Shown one piece after another: positions 36,617 to 44,662 of a stretch of 64,000 nucleotides of DNA. The number at the start of each line of letters is the position of its first letter. Positions within the stretch are counted from its first letter, which is position 1. The notes under the pieces are model-generated. The model was not told the DNA's origin and did no database searches. It saw only the letters and a program-made list of their open reading frames with translations. A program made the position numbers and the translations under genes. The stretch is from Microbacterium thalassium. GTDB taxonomy: Bacteria > Actinomycetota > Actinomycetes > Actinomycetales > Microbacteriaceae. The stretch covers positions 2,170,001 to 2,234,000 of the forward strand of contig NZ_JACHML010000001.1 of NCBI RefSeq assembly GCF_014208045.1, in the 5' to 3' direction.

Positions 36617-37543
36617 ATGCATCGCGACGAGGTGATCGCCTGGGTGGAGTCGCCCCTCCAGCTGGTCGGCGCCGCGGAGTGGGCGCACCGGGCGCGACGT
36701 TCCGTGCCGATCGCGGGCCGACTGACCGCGCAGATGGGCCCCACCGCCGACGAGCTGATCGCGCGCGGTGCGCTGTTCGCCGACTGCGTGCCGTTCGTCG
36801 GGATCCCGTGGGGGCTGCTCTCCACCCACCGGCACTGGCTCGTCGGAGACGGATTCTCGGGCCAGTTCCGCCTCGCCGCAGCCGTGCTGCGGCCCCGGAG
36901 GATCACGTTCCTCGACGACGGTGCGAACGTCGTTCCCTTCGCCGACACGATCCTGGGCGATCGGGAGTACGCCCGCCCCGGCATCGCCGAGGGGAGGGCC
37001 TCGGCCCTGACGGCGCCCTTCGCGCACGAGCGCGTGTCGAGGCTGGCATCTCGGGGAGCCGTCGACTTCTTCACCGCCTTCGACTTCGGCGACGCCCGGT
37101 GCACGCGCCTGCGGGACCGCGGGGTGAGCGTGGCGGAGCACCGCTTCGAATGGACCCGCGCGACGGCCCCGGGAGCCGCCGTCGCGACCCCGCGCGTCAT
37201 CCTCGGCTCGGCACGGCCCGTGGACGGGCGCATGCCCCTGGGCGATTACCTCGACTGGGTGTCGCGCGTCGTCGCGCGGGGGAGCGCGACCTACCTTCCG
37301 CACCGCCGCGAGCCCGATGCGCAGCTCGACGCGGTCGCCGGCATCCGCGGGATCGACGTCGTCGACACAGGTCTGCCCGCCGAACTGATGCTGGCGGGCA
37401 CCCAGCGGCCGCTCGAGCTGTTCACGCAGCCGTCGAGCACCACCACGACGCTGCGGCACGTGCTCGAGGGCACCGGCTCGCTCATCCACGAAGGCGAGCG
37501 CACCGCGTGGACCGCCCGGCGCACTCCGGCAGGTGGGGCATGA
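36617..37543 (+). CDS. Polysialyltransferase-like glycosyltransferase
   Basis: A 308-residue protein that begins like bacterial polysialyltransferase-type enzymes (VIAWVESPLQLVGAAEWA). It has the motif set reported for bacterial sialyltransferases: an acidic pair followed by Gly (DDG at 100-102), a His motif (LPHRREPD, H229) and a Ser pair (SS at 273-274). It probably transfers a CMP-activated nonulosonic acid to a surface polymer. ATG 36617 has the ribosome site ACGGAGG. Its stop overlaps the next start (ATGA). It is the first gene of a four-gene operon that also makes the activated sugar. Confidence 0.8.
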   Translation: MHRDEVIAWVESPLQLVGAAEWAHRARRSVPIAGRLTAQMGPTADELIARGALFADCVPFVGIPWGLLSTHRHWLVGDGFSGQFRLAAAVLRPRRITFLDDGANVVPFADTILGDREYARPGIAEGRASALTAPFAHERVSRLASRGAVDFFTAFDFGDARCTRLRDRGVSVAEHRFEWTRATAPGAAVATPRVILGSARPVDGRMPLGDYLDWVSRVVARGSATYLPHRREPDAQLDAVAGIRGIDVVDTGLPAELMLAGTQRPLELFTQPSSTTTTLRHVLEGTGSLIHEGERTAWTARRTPAGGA

Positions 37544-38730
37544 GCGAGAACGTCGCGATCATTCCGGCGCGGGGCGGCTCGAAGGGGGTCCCGCGCAAGA
37601 ATCTGCGCCGCGTGGGCGGCATCCCGCTCGTCGCACGCGCGGTCGTCGCGGCGGCGCGCGCCGAGAGCGTCGATCGCGTCGTCGTGACCACCGACGACGC
37701 CGACATCGCCGCCGTCGCCGCGGAGTGGGGCGCCGAGATCGTCGAGCGGCCCGCCGAGATCTCCGGCGACACGGCCTCGAGCGAGAGCGCTCTGCTGCAT
37801 GCGCTCGACGTGCTCGCCGACCGCGGCGTGGATGTCAAGGTCGTGGCGTTCCTGCAGGCGACCTCGCCGTTCATCGACCCGGATGCCCTCGACGAGGCCG
37901 TGCGCGTCGTGCGCTCGCGACGCCGGGACAGCGTGTTCTCGGCCGTGGAGACCTACGGATTCCTGTGGGCCAAGGGCGCCGGAGACGCCGCGGCGGCGGT
38001 CAACCACGACGCGTCGCACCGTCCACGCCGCCAGGACCGCGAACCGCACTATCTGGAGACCGGCGCGTTCTACGTCATGCGTGCGGCGGGATTCCGCGCG
38101 CACGAGCATCGGTTCTTCGGAAGCGTCGGCATCATCGAGGTCCCCGAGCGCACCGCGGTGGAGATCGACACAGAGGGAGAGCTCGAGCTCGCGCGGGCCC
38201 TGGCGCCCCTCGTCGACCGGACAGACCCGATCGACGTCGACGCCGTCGTGACCGACTTCGACGGCGTCCACACCGACGACACCGCCGTCGTGGACCAGAA
38301 CGGCCGCGAGTCCGTCGTCGTCAGCCGGTCGGACGGGTGGGGCGTGGGGGCGCTCCGCCGCGCCGGCATCCCCGTGGCGATCCTGTCGACCGAGACCAAC
38401 CCCGTGGTCTCCGCCCGCGCGGCGAAGCTCGGGGTGGACGCGCGCCAGGGTCTCGGCGACAAGCTGAGCGCTCTGCGCGAGTGGGCGGCCGACTGCGGCA
38501 TCCCGCTGTCGCGCATCGCGTACCTCGGCAACGACGTCAACGACCTCGCGTGCCTCGAGCAGGTCGGCTGGCCCATCGCGGTCGCCGACGCCCACCCGAG
38601 CGTCATCGCGTCCGCGCGCGTCGTCCTCGACCGCCGCGGCGGCCACGGCGCCGTGCGCGAGCTGGCCGACCGCGTCCTCGCGACCCGGCAATCGGCATCC
38701 TCTTCCCCCACCCCCCAGGAGCGATCATGA
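37540..38730 (+). CDS. neuA: CMP-nonulosonate synthetase fused to a HAD phosphatase
   Basis: A 396-residue two-domain protein. Residues 1-230 are an acylneuraminate/Kdo cytidylyltransferase with the nucleotide loop IIPARGGSKGVPRKN at 7-21, QATSPF and YLETGAFYV; it would make CMP-nonulosonate from CTP. From about 233 there is a KdsC-type HAD phosphatase with TDFDGVHTDD (nucleophile D239, acid/base D241), ILSTETN, GLGDKLSAL and YLGNDVNDLACLEQVG, all active residues present. The fusion could remove the 9-phosphate and then activate the sugar. Start and stop overlap both neighbours as ATGA. Confidence 0.9.
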   Translation: MSENVAIIPARGGSKGVPRKNLRRVGGIPLVARAVVAAARAESVDRVVVTTDDADIAAVAAEWGAEIVERPAEISGDTASSESALLHALDVLADRGVDVKVVAFLQATSPFIDPDALDEAVRVVRSRRRDSVFSAVETYGFLWAKGAGDAAAAVNHDASHRPRRQDREPHYLETGAFYVMRAAGFRAHEHRFFGSVGIIEVPERTAVEIDTEGELELARALAPLVDRTDPIDVDAVVTDFDGVHTDDTAVVDQNGRESVVVSRSDGWGVGALRRAGIPVAILSTETNPVVSARAAKLGVDARQGLGDKLSALREWAADCGIPLSRIAYLGNDVNDLACLEQVGWPIAVADAHPSVIASARVVLDRRGGHGAVRELADRVLATRQSASSSPTPQERS

Positions 38731-39599
38731 CCGTCACCATCGGAACCCACGTGATCGGAGGCGGCCGCCCGGCCTACGTGATCGCCGAGATCGGGCTGAA
38801 CCACAACGGCGACGTCGAGCTCGCGAAGCAGCTCATCGACGTCGCGGCCGACGCCGGCGTGCAGGCGGTCAAGTTCCAGAAGCGCACGCCCGAGATCTGC
38901 ACGCCCGAGCACATGCGCGACACGCCGCGGGACACCCCGTGGGGCACCATGACCTACCTCGAGTACCGCCACCGGGTCGAGTTCGACCACGCCCAGTACG
39001 TCGAGGTCGGCGACCACGCCGCGCTGCGCGGGCTGGACTGGTTCGCATCGCCGTGGGATGTCCCGAGCGTCGAGTTCCTCGAGCGGCTCAACGTCGTCGC
39101 CCACAAGGTGGCATCGGCGTCGGTCACCGACATCGAGCTGCTCGAGGCGCTGCGCGACACCGGCAAGCCGATCATCCTGTCCACCGGCATGTCGACGGTC
39201 GAGCAGATCGACCGTGCACTGCAGGTGCTCGGCACCGACCGCGTCGTGCTCATGCACGCGACGTCGACCTACCCGATGGAGCCGGAGGAGTCGAACCTGC
39301 GGGTGATCTCGGTGCTGCGCGACCGGTACCCGGGTGTTCCCGTGGGGTACTCGGGTCACGAGCGCGGGCTGCAGATCTCGCTCGCCGCCGTCGCGCTCGG
39401 CGCCGTCGCCGTGGAGCGTCACATCACGCTCGACCGCACCATGTGGGGATCGGACCACGCCGCGTCTCTCGAGCCGGGCGGCCTGAACCACCTCGTCCGC
39501 GACATCCGCATCATCGAGACGGCGCTCGGCGACGGCGTCAAGCGCGTGTTCCCGGGCGAGCTCGCGCCGATGGCGAAGCTCCGCAGGGTCACGGCGTGA
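38727..39599 (+). CDS. neuB: NeuB-type nonulosonate synthase without SAF domain
   Basis: A 290-residue NeuB-family TIM barrel that would condense PEP with a hexose or its 6-phosphate to a nine-carbon sugar acid. Motifs are AEIGLNHNGDVELAKQLI near 20-37, AGVQAVKFQKRTPE, DWFASPWDVPS, KVASASVTDIELLEAL, ILSTGMSTVEQI, HATSTYP and PVGYSGHERG. The protein stops after the barrel; the C-terminal SAF (antifreeze-like) domain of typical NeuB is missing. Start ATG 38727 overlaps the neuA stop and AGGAG precedes it. No epimerase or aminotransferase is nearby, which favours Kdn over Neu5Ac. Confidence 0.9.
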   Translation: MTVTIGTHVIGGGRPAYVIAEIGLNHNGDVELAKQLIDVAADAGVQAVKFQKRTPEICTPEHMRDTPRDTPWGTMTYLEYRHRVEFDHAQYVEVGDHAALRGLDWFASPWDVPSVEFLERLNVVAHKVASASVTDIELLEALRDTGKPIILSTGMSTVEQIDRALQVLGTDRVVLMHATSTYPMEPEESNLRVISVLRDRYPGVPVGYSGHERGLQISLAAVALGAVAVERHITLDRTMWGSDHAASLEPGGLNHLVRDIRIIETALGDGVKRVFPGELAPMAKLRRVTA

Positions 39600-40933
39600 G
39601 GGCGCCGCAGAGCCAGCACGACACCGTCCGGATCGGCGCGACGCGGCTGCGCATCGTCGCGCTGGCCGACAGCGACTCGTACGTCAAATGGACCGCGGCC
39701 CTGCTGGGGACGGCGAAGGACGCCGACATCGCCCTCGTGCTCGTGACGACGCCGCTGACGGTCAGCGCCACCCAGGAGCGCACGGCGCTGGCCGGGAGCG
39801 GGCTGGACGCGTCGCACGTGCACCGCGTGTCGTACGACGACCTGCCGGCGTGGCTCACGGATTTCGCACCGGATGCCGTGGTCATCGGCGCGCGCGGACC
39901 GCTGGTGCGCGTGCTGGCGAAGGTCGCGGCCGAGGTGTCGCCCCGCCCCGTGATCGTGACGGGGCTGCCGGGGATCTCGATTCCCGCGCGCCGCGCCGCC
40001 GTGATGTACCGGGCGCAGTGCGATCTGTTCATCGTCCACTCGCAGCGCGAGATCGAGGCGTTCAGCGAACTCGCGGGCCGACTCGGCGTGCACCAGCGGT
40101 TCGCGCTGACGCGGCTGCCCTTCGCCGAGCACGGCATCGGCGTGGCCTCGACGGCGGGGACGGATCTGGTGTTCGCGGCGCAGGCGATCGTCCCGCGCGA
40201 GAAGTCGGAGCGGCTCGCCGTGGCGAAGCTGCTCATCGACGCCGCCGAGTCCGGCCCGAGGCGACGGGTCGTGCTGAAGCTGCGCTCGGCCGGAGGGGAG
40301 CGCGAGACGCACTACGAGCGGCACACGTACCCCGAGCTCATCGAGCAGCTCGGCGGCGCACCCGCCAACCTCGTCGTCTCGTACGAGCCGATGGCGCGCG
40401 CCCTCGACACGGCCGAGGGGCTCGTCACCATCAGCTCGACGTCCGCCATCGAAGCGATCGCGCGCGGCGTGCCGGTCATCGCACTCGACATGTTCGGCGT
40501 GTCGGACGCGCTGCTGAATCGCGTGTTCGAGGGGAGCGGGATGCTCGCCGGGCCCGAGGACGTGATCGCGCGCTGGTTCCGGCATCCGGATCCCGCATGG
40601 CTGCGGGAGAACTACTTCCACGAAGAGGTCTTCGACGACTGGATCCAGGTGCTCGCCGAGCTCGTGGACGAGCGGCGCCGCGGCACGCTGACCCCCAAGT
40701 CGCCGCGCCGCAGTGCCGGCGGCCGGCTTCGCGAGGCGTGGGATCGCAAGAGCGTGCTCGGGAGCGAGGACCGCAGCTTCGCGGGCTACGCCGCTCTGGC
40801 CGTCGGGTATCCGGTGCGCCAGGCCGTGATCTGGTCGCGCCCCTTGCGCGGTGTGGCGCGCGAACGCGCCGTCCGGCAGGCCGAGGGCTCAGGTGCCCCC
40901 GCGGATGGAGCATCCGAGCTGATCCCGAGCTGA
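39596..40933 (+). CDS. DUF6716 putative glycosyltransferase
   Basis: A 445-residue protein of the family named DUF6716 putative glycosyltransferase. It shows a GT-B-like pattern: RIVALADSDSYVKWTAALL at the start, GLPGISIPARRAAVMYRAQC and DLFIVHSQREIEAF in the first half, and VSYEPMARALDTAEGLVTIS with STSAIEAIARGVPVIALDMF in the second, as in nucleotide-sugar-binding domains. A hydrophilic tail follows. GTG 39596 overlaps the neuB stop (GTGA). It closes the four-gene operon and likely acts on the same surface polymer. The acceptor and donor are unknown. Confidence 0.82.
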   Translation: MRAPQSQHDTVRIGATRLRIVALADSDSYVKWTAALLGTAKDADIALVLVTTPLTVSATQERTALAGSGLDASHVHRVSYDDLPAWLTDFAPDAVVIGARGPLVRVLAKVAAEVSPRPVIVTGLPGISIPARRAAVMYRAQCDLFIVHSQREIEAFSELAGRLGVHQRFALTRLPFAEHGIGVASTAGTDLVFAAQAIVPREKSERLAVAKLLIDAAESGPRRRVVLKLRSAGGERETHYERHTYPELIEQLGGAPANLVVSYEPMARALDTAEGLVTISSTSAIEAIARGVPVIALDMFGVSDALLNRVFEGSGMLAGPEDVIARWFRHPDPAWLRENYFHEEVFDDWIQVLAELVDERRRGTLTPKSPRRSAGGRLREAWDRKSVLGSEDRSFAGYAALAVGYPVRQAVIWSRPLRGVARERAVRQAEGSGAPADGASELIPS

Positions 40934-40935
40934 GT

Positions 40936-40955
40936 CGAGGTCAGCCGAGGTCAGC
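40936..40955. repeat. Tandem 10-bp duplication at convergent gene ends
   Basis: CGAGGTCAGC occurs twice in direct succession (40936-40945 and 40946-40955). The second copy includes the stop codon of the minus-strand PKD-like gene. It looks like a replication-slippage duplication. Confidence 0.6.
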
Positions 40956-41715
40956 AGCCGGGGCCCGCCGGGTCCTCGACGCAGGTGCGGTCCACCAGCG
41001 CGGTGCGCACGTCGACCACGCGCAGATCGTACGATCCGCCGGGCGCCGTGACGTAGCCGGGGACGACGCGCCAGGCGCCGGAGCCGAAGTCCACGGCGGC
41101 GGTGTACTGCACCTCGACGCCGACCGTGAACTCGCCACGGTCACGGTAGACATGCGTCGTCGGCGTGGGGGTGAACTGTGCGACGCCGAGCGATTCCCAC
41201 GTCGCGCCGCCGGTCGGGGTGCGGGCCGACGTGCCGTCGCCGTGGTCGAAGAGGTACCAGGCGGGCGTGAAGCGCACCGTGACGTCCCAGTCGAACAGCG
41301 TGCCGGCGATGTCCTGGATCGAGGCGGTCGCGACGAGATTCGTCGGCATCCCGACGATGCCGAAGCCCGCGGGCTCGCCGGTCAGTGCGGGCTCCGCCGG
41401 GCGGAACGACGCGAGATCCTCGATCGTCACGTCCGGCAGTGTGCCGACCTCGTACAGCGGACGGCAGCCCAGCGGTCCGCATAGCTCACCCGGGCTGATG
41501 GTGATCTCGGGTTCGGTAGTGGGTGTTGAGTATGGCGGGGTGTCTTGCGTGCTGGGTGAGCTTGAATCGGTCTGCGTCGCGCTGATGTCGATCTGCGTGC
41601 CGTCGCTTTGAACCTCGCAGCTAGTCCAGAGCGATGAGCCCTCGCAGGTTGAGGGACTAGCTACGGGTTGCACAAACCCGAGCACGGTGATCAGTGCTAG
41701 CCCGACTACCCGCAT
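40951..41715 (-). CDS. Secreted PKD-like domain protein
   Basis: A 254-residue exported protein of unknown function. ATG 41715 gives a signal peptide (MRVVGLALITVLGFVQPVAS) and has the ribosome site AAGAGGA. A Ser/Thr/Pro-rich stretch follows at about 40-70. The C-terminal half (DWDVTVRFTPAWYLFDHGDG, then THVYRDRGEFTVGVEVQY) resembles the PKD fold motif of cell-surface proteins, and there are several cysteines. The N-terminal third has clearly lower GC than the flanks. The start overlaps the preceding lipoprotein gene by 10 bases, so the pair is coupled. Confidence 0.78.
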   Translation of the reverse strand: MRVVGLALITVLGFVQPVASPSTCEGSSLWTSCEVQSDGTQIDISATQTDSSSPSTQDTPPYSTPTTEPEITISPGELCGPLGCRPLYEVGTLPDVTIEDLASFRPAEPALTGEPAGFGIVGMPTNLVATASIQDIAGTLFDWDVTVRFTPAWYLFDHGDGTSARTPTGGATWESLGVAQFTPTPTTHVYRDRGEFTVGVEVQYTAAVDFGSGAWRVVPGYVTAPGGSYDLRVVDVRTALVDRTCVEDPAGPGC

Positions 41716-42233
41716 CTGTCCTCTTGGATCGCATTGCTCGATGCGATGAAGAGACCGGTTGGCGACTCGCGGCTGTAGGTCATCTCCAGTTGAAGGGCGT
41801 AGTGGTCCGCGCGTTCGCTGTCTACGACGCTGTCCCCGGTTGCGTCGACCACAGCGACGGAGCCGACACTTGTGCACGCGACAGTCACGGTGGTGGAGTC
41901 ATCCGAGGCCGTTCCCTCGACCCAAACAACGACGGTCTCGCCCGACACTGTCCATCCATTCGCGTGCATCCCCGAGAGCGACTCGCGTTCGTTGGCGTTC
42001 GCTTCCCCCGTCGTCCAGGCATACACGTCCTCGAATGTCGCCGGATCGCTCAGGTCGACGCGATTGAGGGCATCCACATACGCCCGGTAGGTGGCCTCGG
42101 CCGCGGCGAACGCCTCTTCTTCCGTCGCGAAGGCGGGGGTCGGCTCGACGGGCTCCGGGTCGGTGGCGCAGCCCGCGAGCAGGCCCGCGGCGAGCGCCAG
42201 GGGCAGGAGCGCGGAGGCGAGGCGTGCGGTCAC
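41706..42233 (-). CDS. Predicted lipoprotein
   Basis: A 175-residue protein with a lipoprotein signal LALAAGLLAGC (lipidated C22) and a globular part of about 140 residues: EEEAFAAAEATYRAYVDALN, then DPATFEDVYAWTTGEAN. The layout recalls DUF6318-type actinobacterial lipoproteins, but I cannot confirm the family. GTG 42233 lies 6 bases after TACGGT on the minus strand, a leaderless promoter. It is followed by the overlapping secreted PKD-like gene, so the two probably work together at the cell surface. Confidence 0.8.
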   Translation of the reverse strand: MTARLASALLPLALAAGLLAGCATDPEPVEPTPAFATEEEAFAAAEATYRAYVDALNRVDLSDPATFEDVYAWTTGEANANERESLSGMHANGWTVSGETVVVWVEGTASDDSTTVTVACTSVGSVAVVDATGDSVVDSERADHYALQLEMTYSRESPTGLFIASSNAIQEDRCG

Positions 42234-42239
42234 ACGGCC

Positions 42240-42245
42240 ACCGTA
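42240..42245 (-). promoter_or_regulatory. -10 hexamer of the lipoprotein gene
   Basis: TACGGT on the minus strand, 6 bases before the GTG start at 42233; leaderless geometry. Confidence 0.6.
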
Positions 42246-42272
42246 GCCACGCGGAACGAGCGCGATCCGGAG

Positions 42273-42281
42273 TTATCCACA
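42273..42281 (+). promoter_or_regulatory. Isolated perfect DnaA box
   Basis: TTATCCACA is an exact consensus DnaA box. It lies in the divergent gap between the lipoprotein gene and the YchJ-type gene. No second perfect box is nearby, so this is not an origin; DnaA could act here as a regulator or be titrated. Confidence 0.4.
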
Positions 42282-42384
42282 CCCTCGGATGCGCGTCTTC
42301 CCGAGGCTGGGAGACTCGCGAAACGCCGATGGGGCGGCATCCGCCTCTCAGCCTCACACCTACCCTCGAACCACGGAGGCGAGC

Positions 42385-42789
42385 ATGAGAGCAGGGTTCC
42401 CGCAGGTCGGCGAGGACCAGCCCTGCCCGTGCGGCAGCGGCGCGGTGTTCGGCGCGTGCTGCGGGCCGATCCTCGGCGGCGTGCTCGCCGAGACGGCGCT
42501 CGAGCTCATGCGCTCCCGCTACACGGCCTTCGTCGTGGGCGACGCCTCCCACCTGCGCGAGACGTGGCATCCCGGCACCGTGCCGGACGACGTCCGCCTC
42601 GACCCGGGCACGCGCTGGACGGGTCTCGAGATCGTCGACACCGTCGACGGCCGGCCCGGCGACAAGCGGGGCATCGTCGAGTTCCGCGCCCACTGGCGGG
42701 AGCGCGGCGGCACGGGCGAGCTGCACGAGCGCAGCCGCTTCGTGTGGCAGAGCGGCCGGTGGTGGTACCTCGACGGGCGCGTGTCCTGA
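42385..42789 (+). CDS. YchJ-family SEC-C motif protein
   Basis: A 134-residue protein of the YchJ/UPF0225 family. The N-terminal SEC-C zinc motif is CPCGSGAVFGACCGP at about 14-28. The NTF2-like body includes ALELMRSRYTAFVVGDASHL and FVWQSGRWWYLDG. The family function is not established. ATG 42385 has the ribosome site ACGGAGG. TACCCT at 42361-42366 is a possible -10. Confidence 0.92.
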   Translation: MRAGFPQVGEDQPCPCGSGAVFGACCGPILGGVLAETALELMRSRYTAFVVGDASHLRETWHPGTVPDDVRLDPGTRWTGLEIVDTVDGRPGDKRGIVEFRAHWRERGGTGELHERSRFVWQSGRWWYLDGRVS

Positions 42790-42799
42790 CCCGGCATCC

Positions 42800-42967
42800 T
42801 CAGGTGTCGTGCTCGATGGGAGCGACGTCCTCGCGGTGGTCGTCGGTGCCTCCCGGCGGGTACTCCTTCGGCTCGGGGTGGCGCCGCAGGTAGAGGGCGC
42901 TCCCGACGAGCCCGCCCCACACCACGAGCATCGCGAAGATCAGGAACACGATGGCGACGGGGCTCAT
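42800..42967 (-). CDS. metS: NSS transporter small subunit (MetS type)
   Basis: A 55-residue membrane peptide: one segment (VAIVFLIFAMLVVWGGLVGS) followed by LYLRRHPEP and a hydrophilic tail. This matches MetS, the small partner needed by the MetP methionine/alanine importer of Corynebacterium. Its ATG overlaps the stop of the large transporter gene (ATGA), which supports the pairing. It was found by reading the strand directly because of its small size. Confidence 0.88.
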   Translation of the reverse strand: MSPVAIVFLIFAMLVVWGGLVGSALYLRRHPEPKEYPPGGTDDHREDVAPIEHDT

Positions 42968-44565
42968 GGCGATCCCTCCTTCCCCGTGACCGTGCCGGTT
43001 CTGCGTCCGGCACCGGCCCGGAAGTCAGGCCAGGCGACGAAGTCGTCCGGCGGTCTGCGCCAGGCGATGAGCGACATCGCGATCGCCGCCACCACGAGGA
43101 ACGCGATCGTCCCCCATCCGAACACGAGCAGGTACCACGGCGGCATGCCGCCGTAGCCCTCGACCAGCAGCGTGACGACGCGGGCGATCAGCATGTAGCC
43201 CAGGACGATCGGCGCGAGAACCCCGACCAGCAGCACCCACACGCGCCCCACCTGGAAGGTCGAGACCGCGTTGAGGTGCAGACGGAGTTCTCCGCCCTTG
43301 CGGAAGACCCAGATCACGAGCACGGTCGTCAGCACCGCCGACAGGACGATGCCGACGTTGTTGGCCCAGTTGTCGGTGACGTCGAGCGCCAGTATCCCGC
43401 TCGTGGTCGAGAAGAAGAAGATCGACAGCACCGCCGCGACGACGCCGAGCCCCACGGCTGCGGCGCGCGGCGACAAGGAGAACTTCTCCTGGATGGCCGC
43501 CGACACCACCTGCAGCACCGAGATCAGCGACGTGAACCCGGCCATCGTCAGCGAGCCGAAGAACAGCACCCCGAAGATCGGACCGCCGGGCATCTGCGCG
43601 ACGATCGCCGGGAAGGTCACGAACGACAGGCCGACGCCCGCGATCCCCTCGAGGTCGGCGACGGCGATGCCCTGCGCGCCGGCGAGGAAGCCCAGCGTGG
43701 CGAACACGCCGATGCCCGCGAGGATCTCGAAGGAGGAGTTCGAGAACGCCACGACCAGCCCCGGGCCGGTGAGGTTCGACCGCCGGCGCCGGTACGACGC
43801 GTAGGTGATCATGATGCCGAACGCGATCGACAGCGAGAAGAAGATCTGACTGTACGCGGCGATCCACACATTCGGATCGGCCAGCGCCGCCCAGTCGGGC
43901 GTGAACAGCGCGTTGAGGCCGTCGGCGGCTCCGTCGAGGAACAGCGACCGCACGACCAGGATCGCGAACGCCACGACCAGCAGCGGGAGGAAGACGACGT
44001 TGACCCGCTGCAGGCCGCGCGCGACGCCGAAGCCGAGCACGATGATCGCCGCCAGCCACACGACCGCGAGGGGGATGAGGACCCCGGGCACGAAGTCGAG
44101 GCTGATGACCGGATCCCCGGTCTGCAGGTAGTCGCCGAAGAAGAAGCCCGCGGGGTCGTCGCCCCACCGCAGATCGAACGAGAAGACGAAGTAGCTGAGC
44201 GCCCACGCGATGACCGCCGTGTAGTACAGGCCGATGACGAATGCGATCGCGACCTGGAACCAGCCCAGCGACTCCAGCCAACGGCCGGTGCGGCCGCCCA
44301 GGCGGCGGAAGGCCGTCGGCGCGGCGCCGCGGAAGCGGTGGCCGATGGCGTAGTCGAGGAAGAGGATCGGGATGCCGGCGGTGACGAGCGCGATGAGGTA
44401 CGGGATCAGGAACGCGCCGCCGCCGTTCTCGTAGGCGACGCCGGGGAACCTCCAGATGTTCCCCAGACCCACCGCGGATCCGACCGCGGAGAGGATGAAG
44501 CCGATCTGTCCAGACCACTCCTCGCGCGGCTTGGCGGCGGGTGCGGCCGAGCGGTTGTCGGTCAT
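42964..44565 (-). CDS. metP: Sodium-dependent NSS-family amino acid transporter (MetP type)
   Basis: A 533-residue neurotransmitter:sodium symporter with about 12 membrane segments. The first helix carries the Na+ and substrate motif SAVGSAVGLGNIWRFP, followed by NGGGAFLIPYL. With the adjacent small subunit it resembles MetPS, a Na+-coupled importer of methionine and alanine. ATG 44565 has the ribosome site GAGGAGG; the longer frame to 44601 lies across its own -10. Substrate assignment rests on the pairing, not on residues. Confidence 0.92.
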   Translation of the reverse strand: MTDNRSAAPAAKPREEWSGQIGFILSAVGSAVGLGNIWRFPGVAYENGGGAFLIPYLIALVTAGIPILFLDYAIGHRFRGAAPTAFRRLGGRTGRWLESLGWFQVAIAFVIGLYYTAVIAWALSYFVFSFDLRWGDDPAGFFFGDYLQTGDPVISLDFVPGVLIPLAVVWLAAIIVLGFGVARGLQRVNVVFLPLLVVAFAILVVRSLFLDGAADGLNALFTPDWAALADPNVWIAAYSQIFFSLSIAFGIMITYASYRRRRSNLTGPGLVVAFSNSSFEILAGIGVFATLGFLAGAQGIAVADLEGIAGVGLSFVTFPAIVAQMPGGPIFGVLFFGSLTMAGFTSLISVLQVVSAAIQEKFSLSPRAAAVGLGVVAAVLSIFFFSTTSGILALDVTDNWANNVGIVLSAVLTTVLVIWVFRKGGELRLHLNAVSTFQVGRVWVLLVGVLAPIVLGYMLIARVVTLLVEGYGGMPPWYLLVFGWGTIAFLVVAAIAMSLIAWRRPPDDFVAWPDFRAGAGRRTGTVTGKEGSP

Positions 44566-44599
44566 CGCGAGCCTCCTCAGAGTGCCTCCGGTGGTGGGC

Positions 44600-44605
44600 A
44601 CGCTA
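44600..44605 (-). promoter_or_regulatory. -10 hexamer of metP-metS
   Basis: TAGCGT on the minus strand, 34 bases before the metP ATG. The leader contains the GAGGAGG ribosome site. Confidence 0.5.
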
Positions 44606-44662
44606 CCAGCGGCGCGGCCTCGGGACCAGGATGTTCACGCGGACGATCGGAGCCGCGCGCGA

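Noticed and set aside
42273..42281. DnaA box as part of a replication origin
   Set aside because: A single box with no cluster, no A/T-rich unwinding region and no dnaA/dnaN nearby.
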